64,000 nucleotides of DNA from Occallatibacter gabretensis. GTDB taxonomy: Bacteria; Acidobacteriota; Terriglobia; Terriglobales; Acidobacteriaceae. The stretch lies in contig NZ_LAIJ01000012.1 in the NCBI RefSeq assembly GCF_001449115.1, positions 357,387 through 421,386 on the forward strand, given 5' to 3'. The notes below the pieces were generated by a model, which was given only the letters and a program-made list of their open reading frames with translations, did not search any database and was not told the origin of the DNA. Both the position numbers and the translations under genes were made by a program. Positions 44,947-54,700 of the stretch are shown piece after piece. Numbering within the stretch: the stretch's first letter is position 1; each line of letters opens with the position of its first letter.

Positions 44947-45942
44947 TTACGGTATTTGGTTCATGGGCAGCTCCATCACTGGAGTGATCTTGCCGCCGTA
45001 GGAGGCGTAAGCCCACAGGCCGTGAAAACCGCCTCGCAGGGTGGGTTGCGCCTTGAGAAAGGCGCTCATAGCCGCGGTGGCTTCCGTGCGCTGGGCGGCG
45101 GGGTCGCTTACACCGACGGATTCGTACACGATGCCGAGGTCGGGAGCGCGGAGTGATGCGTCAAAATGGACGGAATTGATTTTGAAGGTGCGGTCCCCGG
45201 CCTGGGCAGAGAAGGGGAAACTGGGCGCGCCAGAGAGTTGCGACTGCTCCTGATTCAGCTTGTCCAGATTCGGTGAGGAGAGGAAATCGACAGGAAGCAG
45301 GAGGGCGCGCGCTGCTTCGTACGAGTAATAAGCAGACCAGGATGCGCCTGAGCGTGCAGCTTCACGGGCGCGCTGCCAGTAGAAGACGCCATCGTGGCCA
45401 TCGAGCGCGCCGGGACGGGCGAAGATGCCGCCGATCTTCCATGCGCCGGCGTCCCAGCCGAGGACGAGACCGATCTGGCCGGCAAGCGGGGCGCCTGCGG
45501 CATCGGCTAGAACAAAGGCATATTTGCCGGGAGGCAGGCTGCGCATGCTGATGGTGACGGTAAGCGAGCCGCTGGCGCTGGTGCAGTAAAACTGCGTGTC
45601 GGCGGGGGCGGTGAGCGAGGTGGCGTCCAGGAGATAGAGGTTTCGGAGCTGCATCTGGCCACCCTTGACGAGTGGTGCGGCGGCCTCGGCGGTGTCGTGG
45701 ATGCCCTCCCACTGCTGCGTGACGGCTGGAAGCAGGGAAGATTGAAGTGTGGTAGCATCCTGCTGGGCTACGGCGATTGCAAGACGCTGGCCGGCGGATG
45801 CTAGTAGATCGCGGTCAGCCGGTTGCATGGCGCCCTGCGGGGTGCAGGTGACGGCGCGGCTGAGCGCGGGCGCGGCGACGAAAAGCAGCGCGAAGAGAAA
45901 AGCCGGTACTGCTCGGGAGTGGGTACGAATTGCCTGGCGCAT
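44947..45942 (-). CDS. secreted hypothetical protein (331 aa)
   Basis: A signal peptide (about residues 8-30, ending in ALSRA) is followed by a mature protein with helical and beta stretches and few cysteines. I see YSYEAARALLLPVDFLSSPNLDKLN in two parts and an earlier LGWDAGAWKIGGIFARPG segment, but no named motif. The ATG at 45942 has AAGGTG 12 bases upstream, so the start is a weak choice; a TTG at 45975 is possible. Confidence 0.55.
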   Translation of the reverse strand: MRQAIRTHSRAVPAFLFALLFVAAPALSRAVTCTPQGAMQPADRDLLASAGQRLAIAVAQQDATTLQSSLLPAVTQQWEGIHDTAEAAAPLVKGGQMQLRNLYLLDATSLTAPADTQFYCTSASGSLTVTISMRSLPPGKYAFVLADAAGAPLAGQIGLVLGWDAGAWKIGGIFARPGALDGHDGVFYWQRAREAARSGASWSAYYSYEAARALLLPVDFLSSPNLDKLNQEQSQLSGAPSFPFSAQAGDRTFKINSVHFDASLRAPDLGIVYESVGVSDPAAQRTEATAAMSAFLKAQPTLRGGFHGLWAYASYGGKITPVMELPMNQIP

Positions 45943-46040
45943 GGCTGGTTTGTTCACCTTACGAAAAGCGCTCAAGCGAGCGTTATGGAACCACTGCTAG
46001 TCTAGTACACAGACGTGTGAAAGGCCCTTAGGGAGAGCGA

Positions 46041-46718
46041 GTGAGGATGCGGAAGCTGACAGAACGGCAATTCGTGGCGCGGACGGCGACGCTGCTGGCA
46101 GTGCTGGCTGCTTTGGCGGCAGCGCGGCTGGGCGCGCAGGGAGCCCCGCCAGCGTCGGCACCGGCCAAGGCCGCGGCGCCTGCCAGTGCTCCGGCCGTTA
46201 CTCCGGCTGCAGCACCCACACCAACTCCATCCTGGCCGGCAAACGCCGCTCCGACGCCTGCAGTGGTCGAGTGGGACAGCCATGGTTTGCGGATCAGCGC
46301 GAAGAATGCAAGCTTGAGGCAGATTCTGACCGAGGTATCGAGCCGGACGGGCGCAACGCTGGAGGGAATGGGCGCGGATGAGCGGGTCTTTGGTGAGTAT
46401 GGCCCGGCTCCGGCGAAGGAAGTGCTGGCGCAACTGTTGCATGGTTCGGCGTACAACGTGATGTTGATTGGGGACCAGGGGCAGGGGACGCCACGGCAGA
46501 TTGTGCTGAGCACGCCCAGCGCGTCGAATCCGACGCAGGGGCAGCATTCGGTGCAGCCAGCGCAAAATACTGCGGATGATGATCCAGAGCCGGTGGTGGA
46601 TGATACGCCTATACAGCAGCCTCCTCCGATGCCAAGGCCGCCTATGAATCCGGGTTCGCAGTCAGGCCAGCCAGGGCAGCCGTTGCCGCCGGGGCAAGCG
46701 CCGCCTCCACCACTGTAA
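46041..46718 (+). CDS. secreted protein with an STN-like domain and proline-rich ends
   Basis: A signal segment (about 12-33) leads to an Ala/Pro linker and then an STN-type fold (about 75-150) with LRISAKNASLRQILTEVSSR and EVLAQLLHGSAYNVMLIG, as seen at the N-termini of secretins and TonB receptors. The C-terminal 70 residues are Pro/Gln/Gly-rich. No secretin gene is adjacent, so it is an orphan. The GTG at 46041 has GGGAG five bases upstream. Confidence 0.65.
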   Translation: MRMRKLTERQFVARTATLLAVLAALAAARLGAQGAPPASAPAKAAAPASAPAVTPAAAPTPTPSWPANAAPTPAVVEWDSHGLRISAKNASLRQILTEVSSRTGATLEGMGADERVFGEYGPAPAKEVLAQLLHGSAYNVMLIGDQGQGTPRQIVLSTPSASNPTQGQHSVQPAQNTADDDPEPVVDDTPIQQPPPMPRPPMNPGSQSGQPGQPLPPGQAPPPPL

Positions 46719-46725
46719 GAATGAG

Positions 46726-46893
46726 TTAAAGCGCCGCTTCCGGTTGTGGTTTGACAGCTACAGGCGCAGCAGCGGGGCGCGGGCGCATAAGCGCAAAGCC
46801 AACTTTAAATATTCCGTATGCCGCAAGAACGCCTAAGGCCATGGAACCGATTGCGGCGCATACGAGCATTGTGAGGTTTATAAAATCCGTCAT
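46726..46893 (-). CDS. small membrane protein (55 aa)
   Basis: A 55-codon frame begins at ATG 46893 with AGAGG upstream and encodes one or two membrane helices (about residues 6-38) followed by a Pro/Ala tail. A longer 83-codon frame from 46977 is less likely. The function is unknown. Confidence 0.5.
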   Translation of the reverse strand: MTDFINLTMLVCAAIGSMALGVLAAYGIFKVGFALMRPRPAAAPVAVKPQPEAAL

Positions 46894-47004
46894 TCCAAGC
46901 CTCTGGGGAGTGAATGGTTGGTGCCAGTATCGTTGATCGGCCGCATTTGCAGGAAGTTTAGGCCTGCTACGGCTCATCTGGATTGTCGCAGAGAAATGGC
47001 TTCG

Positions 47005-47034
47005 TTGACCCTCTAATCTATTGACAACTAGAAT
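47005..47034 (+). promoter_or_regulatory. sigma-70 promoter of uvrA
   Basis: TTGACC (47005-47010), 18 bases, TAGAAT (47029-47034). Expected start near 47041, 70 bases upstream of uvrA. A short TCTA...TAGA symmetry lies across the -10 region; no LexA box can be named. Confidence 0.55.
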
Positions 47035-47109
47035 ACCTATGTCTGCTTAAGTTCTAACAACCCTAAAGATGCACTTACCAATCGGCTTCGTTGCCTGACT
47101 TCTTCTCCC

Positions 47110-50100
47110 ATGCCCATTACTCACATTTCCGTTCGCGGGGCGCGCCAGCACAACCTCAAGGACATCAGCGTCCGCATTCCGCGCAATACTTTGACTGTGG
47201 TTACCGGACTTTCGGGATCGGGGAAGAGCTCGCTTGCTTTTGACACGATTTACGCCGAAGGGCAGCGCCGGTATGTGGAGACGCTATCGGCTTATGCGCG
47301 GCAGTTTTTGGACCAGATCGAGCGGCCTGATGTGGATTCGATCGAGGGCTTGAGCCCGGCGATTTCGATTGAGCAGAAGACTACGAGCCGGAGCCCGCGA
47401 TCGACCGTGGGTACGATTACGGAAATTTACGACTACCTGCGGCTGCTGTACTCATCGGTGGGTACGCCGCACTGCCCGAATTGCGGAAGGCCGATTGCGC
47501 GGCAGACCGCGGAACAGATTGTCCAGCGCATTCTGCAGCTTGGAGCAGGCGAGCGCGTGACGGTGATGGCACCGGTGGTGCGGGGGCGCAAGGGCGAGTT
47601 TAAGGATTTGCTGGATCAGCTTGATCAGCAAGGGTTTCGCGCGCGCGTTGACGGCGAGATGCGAGACCTGTCGGAGCCAGTTCAGCTGGACCGGCGCAAG
47701 AATCACAACATCGAGGCGGTCATTGACCGCATTCTGCTGAAGCTCTCAGAACCTGCGGCCAGTGGCAAGCCTACGCTGGAAAAACGGCTCGATGCGGCTG
47801 TGTCAAAGTCCCTGCAGATGGCAAATGGCCTGGTGCTGGTTGCTCTGGCCAATGGCGAGGAGCAGCTGTTTTCCTCTTCGATGGCTTGCCCGGATTGCGG
47901 GCTGGATGTGCCGAAGCTGGAGCCGCGCAGCTTCAGCTTTAACTCGACCTTTGGCGCCTGCCCGGAGTGCCATGGACTGGGTTCCCTCTATGATTTTGAT
48001 CCGGCGAAGGTGATTACAGACTGGTCGAAACCACTGCTGGATGGAGGACTGGGGCCGGGCTCGGCATCGCAGTATCTGCTGAAGCTGATTCATCTGGCTG
48101 CCAGTAAATACGGGATTGATTTGAAGACGCCGTTCGAGGATTTGCCGCCGAAGCAGCAGCACATTCTGGTGTATGGACCGCCGAAAGGCGAGGGACCGCG
48201 TACGGGCTTTCATGGGGTTCTGGCGTATCTGCGGGATTCCGTGGAAGAGGCGCGCAGCGACGGCTACCGCGAATACATGATGAACTTCATGTCGGCTACA
48301 CCCTGCCCGGCGTGCAGAGGTAAACGCCTAAGACCGGAGTCGCTGGCGGTGAAGGTGGGCGGGTTGTCGATTGCAGATTTTACGGCGCTGCCGCTGAACC
48401 GCGCATTGTCTGCCGCGTACGAGTTGAAGTTCAATGATCGCGAGGCTCTGATTGCAGAGCGTATCCGGCGCGAGGTAGTGGAGCGGCTGGAGTTTCTGTG
48501 CGCTGTGGGGTTGAGCTATCTGGCGCTTGACCGCAGTGCTGCGACGTTGTCTGGAGGCGAGGGGCAGCGGATTCGGCTGGCGACGCAGATTGGTTCGCGG
48601 CTGCGCGGAGTTTTGTATGTGCTGGACGAGCCTTCGATTGGGCTGCATCAGCGTGACAACACGCGGCTGATTGGTGCGCTGGAACAGTTGCGCGATCTGG
48701 GCAATACGGTCCTGGTGGTGGAGCATGACGAGGACACGATTCGTCATGCGGACTATGTAGTGGATCTTGGCCCAGGTGCGGGCCGGCTGGGCGGCGATGT
48801 AGTGGCGGAGGGCACGCCGGAGCAGATTATGGCGAATCCTGCATCGCTGACAGGGAAGTATCTCTCGGGCGCGATTGAGATTCTACAGCGCGAGAAGCCG
48901 CGGCCACTAAGTGGCAAGTGGCTCACGATGACGGGCGCGCGCGAGCACAATCTGCATGATCTGAACATCCGGATTCCGCTGGGCATTATGACGGTGGTGA
49001 CGGGGGTGAGCGGCAGTGGCAAGAGCACACTGATCAATGACATTCTTTACCGCTCGCTGGCACAGAAGATTTATGGGTCGCGCGAGGAGCCGGGATCGCA
49101 TGATGAGCTGGTGGGCGCGGAGCAGCTGGATAAGGTGATCCGCATTGATCAGTCGCCGATTGGGCGCACACCGAGATCGAATCCTGCGACGTATACACAG
49201 GTCTTTGGGCCAATCCGCGATCTGTTTGCGATGCTGCCGGAGAGCCGCGAACGGGGATATAAGCCTGGGCGCTTCAGCTTTAATGTTGGCGGCGGCCGCT
49301 GTGAGGCTTGCGAGGGCGATGGGCAAAAGCGTATTGAGATGAACTTTATGCCGGATGTGTACGTACAGTGCGAGGTGTGCAATGGACGTCGCTACAACCA
49401 GGAGACGCTGGCGGTAAAGTTCCATGGCTACTCGATTGCGGACATTCTGGAACTGACAATTGAGGATGCGCTGGCGGTGCTCCTGAATGTGCCGCAGGTC
49501 AAGCAGAAACTACAGACACTGGTGGATGTGGGGCTTGGGTACGTGCACCTGGGACAGAGCGCGACGACGCTCTCTGGCGGCGAGGCGCAGCGTATGAAGC
49601 TGGCCCGCGAGCTGAGCAAGCGGCAGACCGGCCGTACGATGTACGTATTGGATGAGCCGACTACGGGCTTGCATTTTGATGATGTCCGCAAGCTGCTGGA
49701 GGTGCTGCACAGGCTGGCGGATCTGGGTAACACTGTGATCATCATTGAACACAACCTGGATGTGATTCGCAACGCGGATTGGATTATCGATCTGGGCCCG
49801 GATGGCGGCGAGAACGGCGGAAAGCTTGTAGCACAAGGCAGGCCCGCGAAGGTAGCAGCGACGCCAGAGTCGTTTACGGGGCAATTTCTGCGGCGGTATT
49901 ACGCGGCGGCAAACGGACGGCTGGAAGCGCTTGATGAAGAAGGGGCGGAAGCGCTGCTGTTTGACGAGGTTCTGGCGACGGAGCACGCGCGGAAGAATGC
50001 GACCGCGAAGGGTACAGCAAGCGAGAGCCGGGCTGGCAAGGGCCGCGCGAAGAAGACGGGCGTCCCCGAGACAAGAGCGAGCTTCGCAGCAGCAAAGACA

Positions 50101-50196
50101 AATTCCGCAACCGCAGAGGCTGACGCGGCGTCTACTAAGGCGACGACGAAACGTCCGGCTAGGAAATCTGCAACGAGAAAAACGGGGAAGGCATGA
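47110..50196 (+). CDS. uvrA: excinuclease ABC subunit A
   Basis: UvrA recognises DNA lesions for nucleotide excision repair. Two ATPase modules are clear: Walker A GLSGSGKSSLAFDT near residue 34 and GVSGSGKSTLIND near 632, signatures LSGGEGQRIRLAT and LSGGEAQRMKLAREL, and zinc modules CPDCGLDV...CPECHG and CEACEGDG...CEVCNG. At 1028 residues it is about 80 longer than usual; the extra is a Lys/Ala/Thr/Ser-rich basic C-terminal tail (about 945-1028). It overlaps the CPBP gene by four bases. Confidence 0.97.
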   Translation: MPITHISVRGARQHNLKDISVRIPRNTLTVVTGLSGSGKSSLAFDTIYAEGQRRYVETLSAYARQFLDQIERPDVDSIEGLSPAISIEQKTTSRSPRSTVGTITEIYDYLRLLYSSVGTPHCPNCGRPIARQTAEQIVQRILQLGAGERVTVMAPVVRGRKGEFKDLLDQLDQQGFRARVDGEMRDLSEPVQLDRRKNHNIEAVIDRILLKLSEPAASGKPTLEKRLDAAVSKSLQMANGLVLVALANGEEQLFSSSMACPDCGLDVPKLEPRSFSFNSTFGACPECHGLGSLYDFDPAKVITDWSKPLLDGGLGPGSASQYLLKLIHLAASKYGIDLKTPFEDLPPKQQHILVYGPPKGEGPRTGFHGVLAYLRDSVEEARSDGYREYMMNFMSATPCPACRGKRLRPESLAVKVGGLSIADFTALPLNRALSAAYELKFNDREALIAERIRREVVERLEFLCAVGLSYLALDRSAATLSGGEGQRIRLATQIGSRLRGVLYVLDEPSIGLHQRDNTRLIGALEQLRDLGNTVLVVEHDEDTIRHADYVVDLGPGAGRLGGDVVAEGTPEQIMANPASLTGKYLSGAIEILQREKPRPLSGKWLTMTGAREHNLHDLNIRIPLGIMTVVTGVSGSGKSTLINDILYRSLAQKIYGSREEPGSHDELVGAEQLDKVIRIDQSPIGRTPRSNPATYTQVFGPIRDLFAMLPESRERGYKPGRFSFNVGGGRCEACEGDGQKRIEMNFMPDVYVQCEVCNGRRYNQETLAVKFHGYSIADILELTIEDALAVLLNVPQVKQKLQTLVDVGLGYVHLGQSATTLSGGEAQRMKLARELSKRQTGRTMYVLDEPTTGLHFDDVRKLLEVLHRLADLGNTVIIIEHNLDVIRNADWIIDLGPDGGENGGKLVAQGRPAKVAATPESFTGQFLRRYYAAANGRLEALDEEGAEALLFDEVLATEHARKNATAKGTASESRAGKGRAKKTGVPETRASFAAAKTNSATAEADAASTKATTKRPARKSATRKTGKA

Positions 50197-51098
50197 GCGG
50201 CGAGATCAACGAAGAGTTCGTCGCGCAGGCTGCTGAGCCTGAACCGGCTATTGCGCCGGCCGAAACGTACGTGGTGGAAGCGCCGAGACCAATGCGCTTT
50301 CCGAATATTGCGGACGTGGGGTTGCTCAGCATCCTGCTTGTTTTTGCCGCTCTCATCGCGACCATTATCACCGCTGGATCTCTACAGTTTCACCTGTTAG
50401 GCGTATCCACGGCGAAGCAGGCGTTTGCGGATATTCGTTACGCGCTTGGTTGGCAGCTGCTGTGGTATCTCTTCACACTGATGGGCTGCATCGCTCTCTT
50501 CCCGCATCTGTGGCACACGCCTTTCTTTCGTGGAATGGAGTGGCGATGGAGTGCGGCAGCAGATGCCCGCGGGCGCCTGATGGGCACGGCGTTTTTCTGC
50601 CTGGTGCTGGCAGTAGTGGATGGAAAACTTATGCCAGGGCCTGAGAATGCGCCGATCGATGAGGTCTTCAAAATGCCCGGCGCGCCGTGGTTCATGTTCT
50701 TCTTTGGCACTCTGCTGGCGCCGTTTTTTGAAGAGATGCTGTTTCGCGGGTTTTTACTGCCGGCTTTCTGCACGGCCTACGACTGGTCAGTGGAGCGCAT
50801 AACGAAGCGACCTGCGCCGTGGCCGGATGAGCAGGGAAAGACGGTGTGGACATTGCCAGCGATGGCGGTGGGATCTGTGCTTGTGAGCATTCCCTTTGCG
50901 CTGATGCATGGCGCGCAAACGGGCTATTCATTGGGGCCGTTTGTGTTGTTGTTCTGCGTGAGCCTGGTGCTGTGCTGGGTGCGGTTGCGATTCCGCTCGC
51001 TGGCCGCGAGCACACTGGTGCATGCGAGCTATAACTTGCTTTTATTTGCCATCATGATTGCGGGCACGGGCGGCTTTAAGAATCTGGACAGGTTGTGA
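50193..51098 (+). CDS. CPBP-family intramembrane metalloprotease
   Basis: The 301-residue membrane protein has six to eight helices. The CPBP motifs are EEMLFRG in PFFEEMLFRGFLLPAF, then the histidines in FALMHGAQ and LVHASYN. This family includes prenyl-protease homologues and bacteriocin immunity proteins. It begins in the last codons of uvrA and ends 25 bases before pyrE, so a uvrA-CPBP-pyrE operon is likely. Confidence 0.88.
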   Translation: MSGEINEEFVAQAAEPEPAIAPAETYVVEAPRPMRFPNIADVGLLSILLVFAALIATIITAGSLQFHLLGVSTAKQAFADIRYALGWQLLWYLFTLMGCIALFPHLWHTPFFRGMEWRWSAAADARGRLMGTAFFCLVLAVVDGKLMPGPENAPIDEVFKMPGAPWFMFFFGTLLAPFFEEMLFRGFLLPAFCTAYDWSVERITKRPAPWPDEQGKTVWTLPAMAVGSVLVSIPFALMHGAQTGYSLGPFVLLFCVSLVLCWVRLRFRSLAASTLVHASYNLLLFAIMIAGTGGFKNLDRL

Positions 51099-51123
51099 GC
51101 ATCGGTCCATTACAATCGAACGA

Positions 51124-51741
51124 ATGACCGACACCTCTTACGCCAGTCAACTGCTCTCTCTACTTGCGCGCATCAGCTTTCGCCTGGGCCAGTTCAAGCT
51201 TTCTTCCGGTGGAACGAGCGATTACTACATCGATTGCCGGACAACGACACTCCATGCAGAGGGCGGGCGGCTTACGGGTCACGCAATTCTTGAGCTGCTG
51301 GAAAAGAACGGCGTAAAAGCGGATGCTGTGGGCGGCCTGACGATGGGTGCGGATCCGATTGTTTCAAACGTGGCTACGGCAAGCGCGTGGCGAGCGATTG
51401 AGCAGCCGGGTTCACCGCTGATGCATGGATTTCTGGTCCGGAAAGCAGAGAAGACGCACGGAACAGGAAGGCGCATTGAGGGCTTTCTGCGCGAGGGCGC
51501 GCATGTGGTGATTGTGGATGATGTATGTACGACAGGTGCATCGACGATCAATGCAATTGAGGCCGCGCGTGAGGCCGGGATGACGGTGGCCGCCGTGGTT
51601 TGCATTGTCGAGCGCGAGGAAGCGAACGGGCGGCCTGCTGTAGAGCATGCTGCTCAGGGCGCGCCGTTTCTGAGGCTTTTCACCGCGAAGGACGTTCGCG
51701 CGGAGCATGTGGCGCAGTTGGAAGCAGCAAGTAGTAGTTAG
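51124..51741 (+). CDS. pyrE: orotate phosphoribosyltransferase
   Basis: PyrE makes OMP from orotate and PRPP. The PRPP loop is VIVDDVCTTGASTINAIEAA (about residues 122-141), and GLTMGADPIV and FLVRKAEKTHGTGR are typical. The 205-residue length is normal. The ATG at 51124 is chosen because it starts the family N-terminus; frames from 51058 run through the end of the CPBP gene. It is convergent with the helicase gene and overlaps it by four bases. Confidence 0.95.
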   Translation: MTDTSYASQLLSLLARISFRLGQFKLSSGGTSDYYIDCRTTTLHAEGGRLTGHAILELLEKNGVKADAVGGLTMGADPIVSNVATASAWRAIEQPGSPLMHGFLVRKAEKTHGTGRRIEGFLREGAHVVIVDDVCTTGASTINAIEAAREAGMTVAAVVCIVEREEANGRPAVEHAAQGAPFLRLFTAKDVRAEHVAQLEAASSS

Positions 51742-54700
51742 ATTTTCCACCAGTCAAAGAGGCGCATGCGCGGATAATAGAGGCCGGCGCGTACTTCAAC
51801 ATCCGGTCCATGCAGCAGGCGAAGAAGGCGTGCGTAGAGATTGAGCTGCGGCTCAAATAGATTCCGTAGTTCTGGCAGTGCCGTTTCCGATTCGATTGTC
51901 TTATAGTCCACAATCCACCAGATGTCATTGCCTGCGACATGGGGCTTAGGCCCAGCGCGGAAGATGCGGTCTGCCTGCACGGTTCGCAACTTACCATCAA
52001 GAAGGCCGGTCCAGCGTGTTTCGCTTGCTGCATCGGCGTGCGGCGAAAGAAGCCATTGTGCATCTGTGTCTGTACTTGCACGCAGAACCATATCGAGTGC
52101 CCGTGTGGCGATGTGCTCGGCTTCGGCAGAATCGATGCCGGTGGAGCGAATTTCTGCGATGAGACGCGGGAGAATGTCTTCGAGCGCAGCTTGTGATGCG
52201 CTCAAGTTATGAGGGTGCTGGCGCGCCAGTTCTGCCATGAGTGTATGGACTGCCGTGCCGAGTACACGCGAAACCAGTCCGCCTTCATGACGCTGGTATA
52301 CGCTTTGATCGCCAAGACCCGCAAACGAACCGCGAGTGGCGGGGAATGCGGCGGCAGGAGTTTTGTAGTTCGCGGGCAGGCGATGAAGAATCGCAGGCTT
52401 GCGGACGATTTCGCTGCTGGTGGTTTCGTTTCCTTGCAATGCAGGTATTTCCAGATGCGATGCTGCAAATTGTGATTCTGCGATCTCCTTCAACGCGGGC
52501 CACGCGGATTCGAGCAAGCTGTTTGAGCGGGGTTTCAGCTCTTTGTCCTTGTCTGCCGGAGCTTCCATACGCGCGAAAAAGTGAAGTTCCTCGCGCGCGC
52601 GCGTGGCGGCCACGTAAAGCAGCCGCTGAATCTCCTGCCGCTCGCGGATTGCGTAGAGCGAGTCGACCCATTGCTTGGCAGAGCCTCGCTCTGTGCCCTT
52701 GGCCTGCTGCGGCGCGACGAGGAATTCCGTCATCTCGCCTGCCTCATCTGCTTCTGAAAGTCCACGCTCAAGCCATGCGACCATGCGATGACGTGTGCGT
52801 TTCGACTGGCCGTGAATTTCCGGCACGATGATGACTTCAAACTCGAGGCCTTTGGATTTGTGAATGGTCATCAAGTGGACGCCATAGTCGCTCTCAGCGG
52901 CAGGATCTGGCAGCGCAGTGAGATCTTTGAGTGCAGCGCCAAGCGCAGGTCCAAGCAGATCCGGCTCTGCGCCGGGAAGCGCATCGAGGCATTGCCAGAG
53001 AAGATCGAGATTCGCTCGCGCGGCGACATCTACGCAATCAGCCCCGCCGACCAGCAGCCATGTTTGTTCGAGCCATGTTCCGAGTGCCACCTCTGGCTGC
53101 GCGGCCCGCATGGCGTGGGCTTGCTGCATAGCCTGCTCGATGCGCTGCACTGCCTGGCGGCCGGAATCACTGAGCATATGCATTCGCTCGGCGAGCAATT
53201 CAGGGATTGCGCTCGCACGGATTGCGGGATCATCCGCGCTGGTAAGTGTGTGCAGGTCTGCGAGCAAAAGACCGCACCAGGGAGCACGCAGAACACCAAG
53301 CCATGCGATGCGATTCTGGCCATTCATGAGCGCGCGAGCAAGATTCAGCGCATCGATTACCTCCGGCCGTTCAGACAAGCTCTCGAGACTTTCAGCTCGA
53401 AAGGGAATTCCGGCTTCGCGCAGTGCTGCGGCGATAGGTACAAGCATCTTTGTAGTACGCGCGAGTACGGCGATACGAAACTTTCCACCGTTGAGGCGCG
53501 CCTGCTCGATTTGTTCAGAGTAGTTACCGATGAGTTCTGTGATTTCGGCGACCTGTGCCGCGTGGGCAGCCTCGCTTTTTACTTCACCTCTGGGAGTGAA
53601 GGTTGAATGAAATGACAGACGTAGTGGCGGTCCGACCGAGTCCTTACGCGCGGCTTCCGCTTTTGCAAATTCGATGCTACTGCTGTTGTCTTCGGCAATG
53701 ATGCTGCCGAAGAATTCATTGAGTTCCTGAACCAGCGCATCCGCGGTGCGAAAGTTGGAACTGAGGCGGATGAAATTGAACTTTAGTGATTCGCCGCCGG
53801 GCAGGTCGATGCCTCGCTTGCGTACCTGCGGGAACAGCTCCGCAGCAGCGTCGCGAAACAGATAGATCGATTGCATGGGATCGCCCACGGCAAAGACGCT
53901 TCTGCCGGTTGTCTCGCCCCATGCCGCGGCGATGGCGGCAATGAGTTGATGCTGACGGCGGCTGGTGTCCTGAAATTCGTCCACGAGCAGGTGATGAATC
54001 TCATCGGCGATTCTGAGCCCGGCCTCCGTGGGCATGCGTTCATCGTCCTGAAGCACGTGCTGCGCCTGCTGTGCGACTTCGATGTAATCGACCGCCCCGG
54101 ATTCGGCAAAGGCGACGCGCAGCTGGGCTGCTGCGTGACGCAGAAGAGTGAAGCAGGCGCGAACGATGCGCCACTCAGCATCTGTGTAGCGTGCCGGAGG
54201 AAGCGTGCGAAGTCTATGCAGCGTGGATTCGAGAGCTTCGACGTTGCATAGTGTGGCGAGCAGCGACACCAGACGCTGCTTTTCGATTTTGCGGTCGGTG
54301 GGAAAGCCGTCGTGGACAGTTACGTTCTTGCGAAAGGTTCCTTCCTTTGTCAGGAGCAGATCGGTGAGATCGAGCCACGCTACGCGCGCCGCGTCAATTG
54401 CCTCGGCGCTTCCGAATGGAGGGCAGGGAAGTTCAACTTGCTCCGCGAGTGCCTGGAGGCTGCCGTCGTTCTTCTGCTCGCAGGCAAAGCGCGCGAGTGC
54501 GAGAGCTTCTTCGCAGATATCAGGAAGCTGAAGGAAAAGTTCTGCAGCCGCGGCAAGCGATTGGCCGGCTGCTGCTGCGAAGGGCTGCTCGAGCCGCGTG
54601 CGCAGTGCGTTCCAATCCGGTTCGTGCTGTAGCAGGAAATCATGCATCCAGCGGTCACGTTTGCTGAGCATTTCAACCAACTGGTCTTCGATCTCCTGCC

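Noticed and set aside
46990..47060. LexA box at uvrA
   Set aside because: Only a short TCTA/TAGA symmetry is visible and the LexA consensus for this organism is unknown to me.
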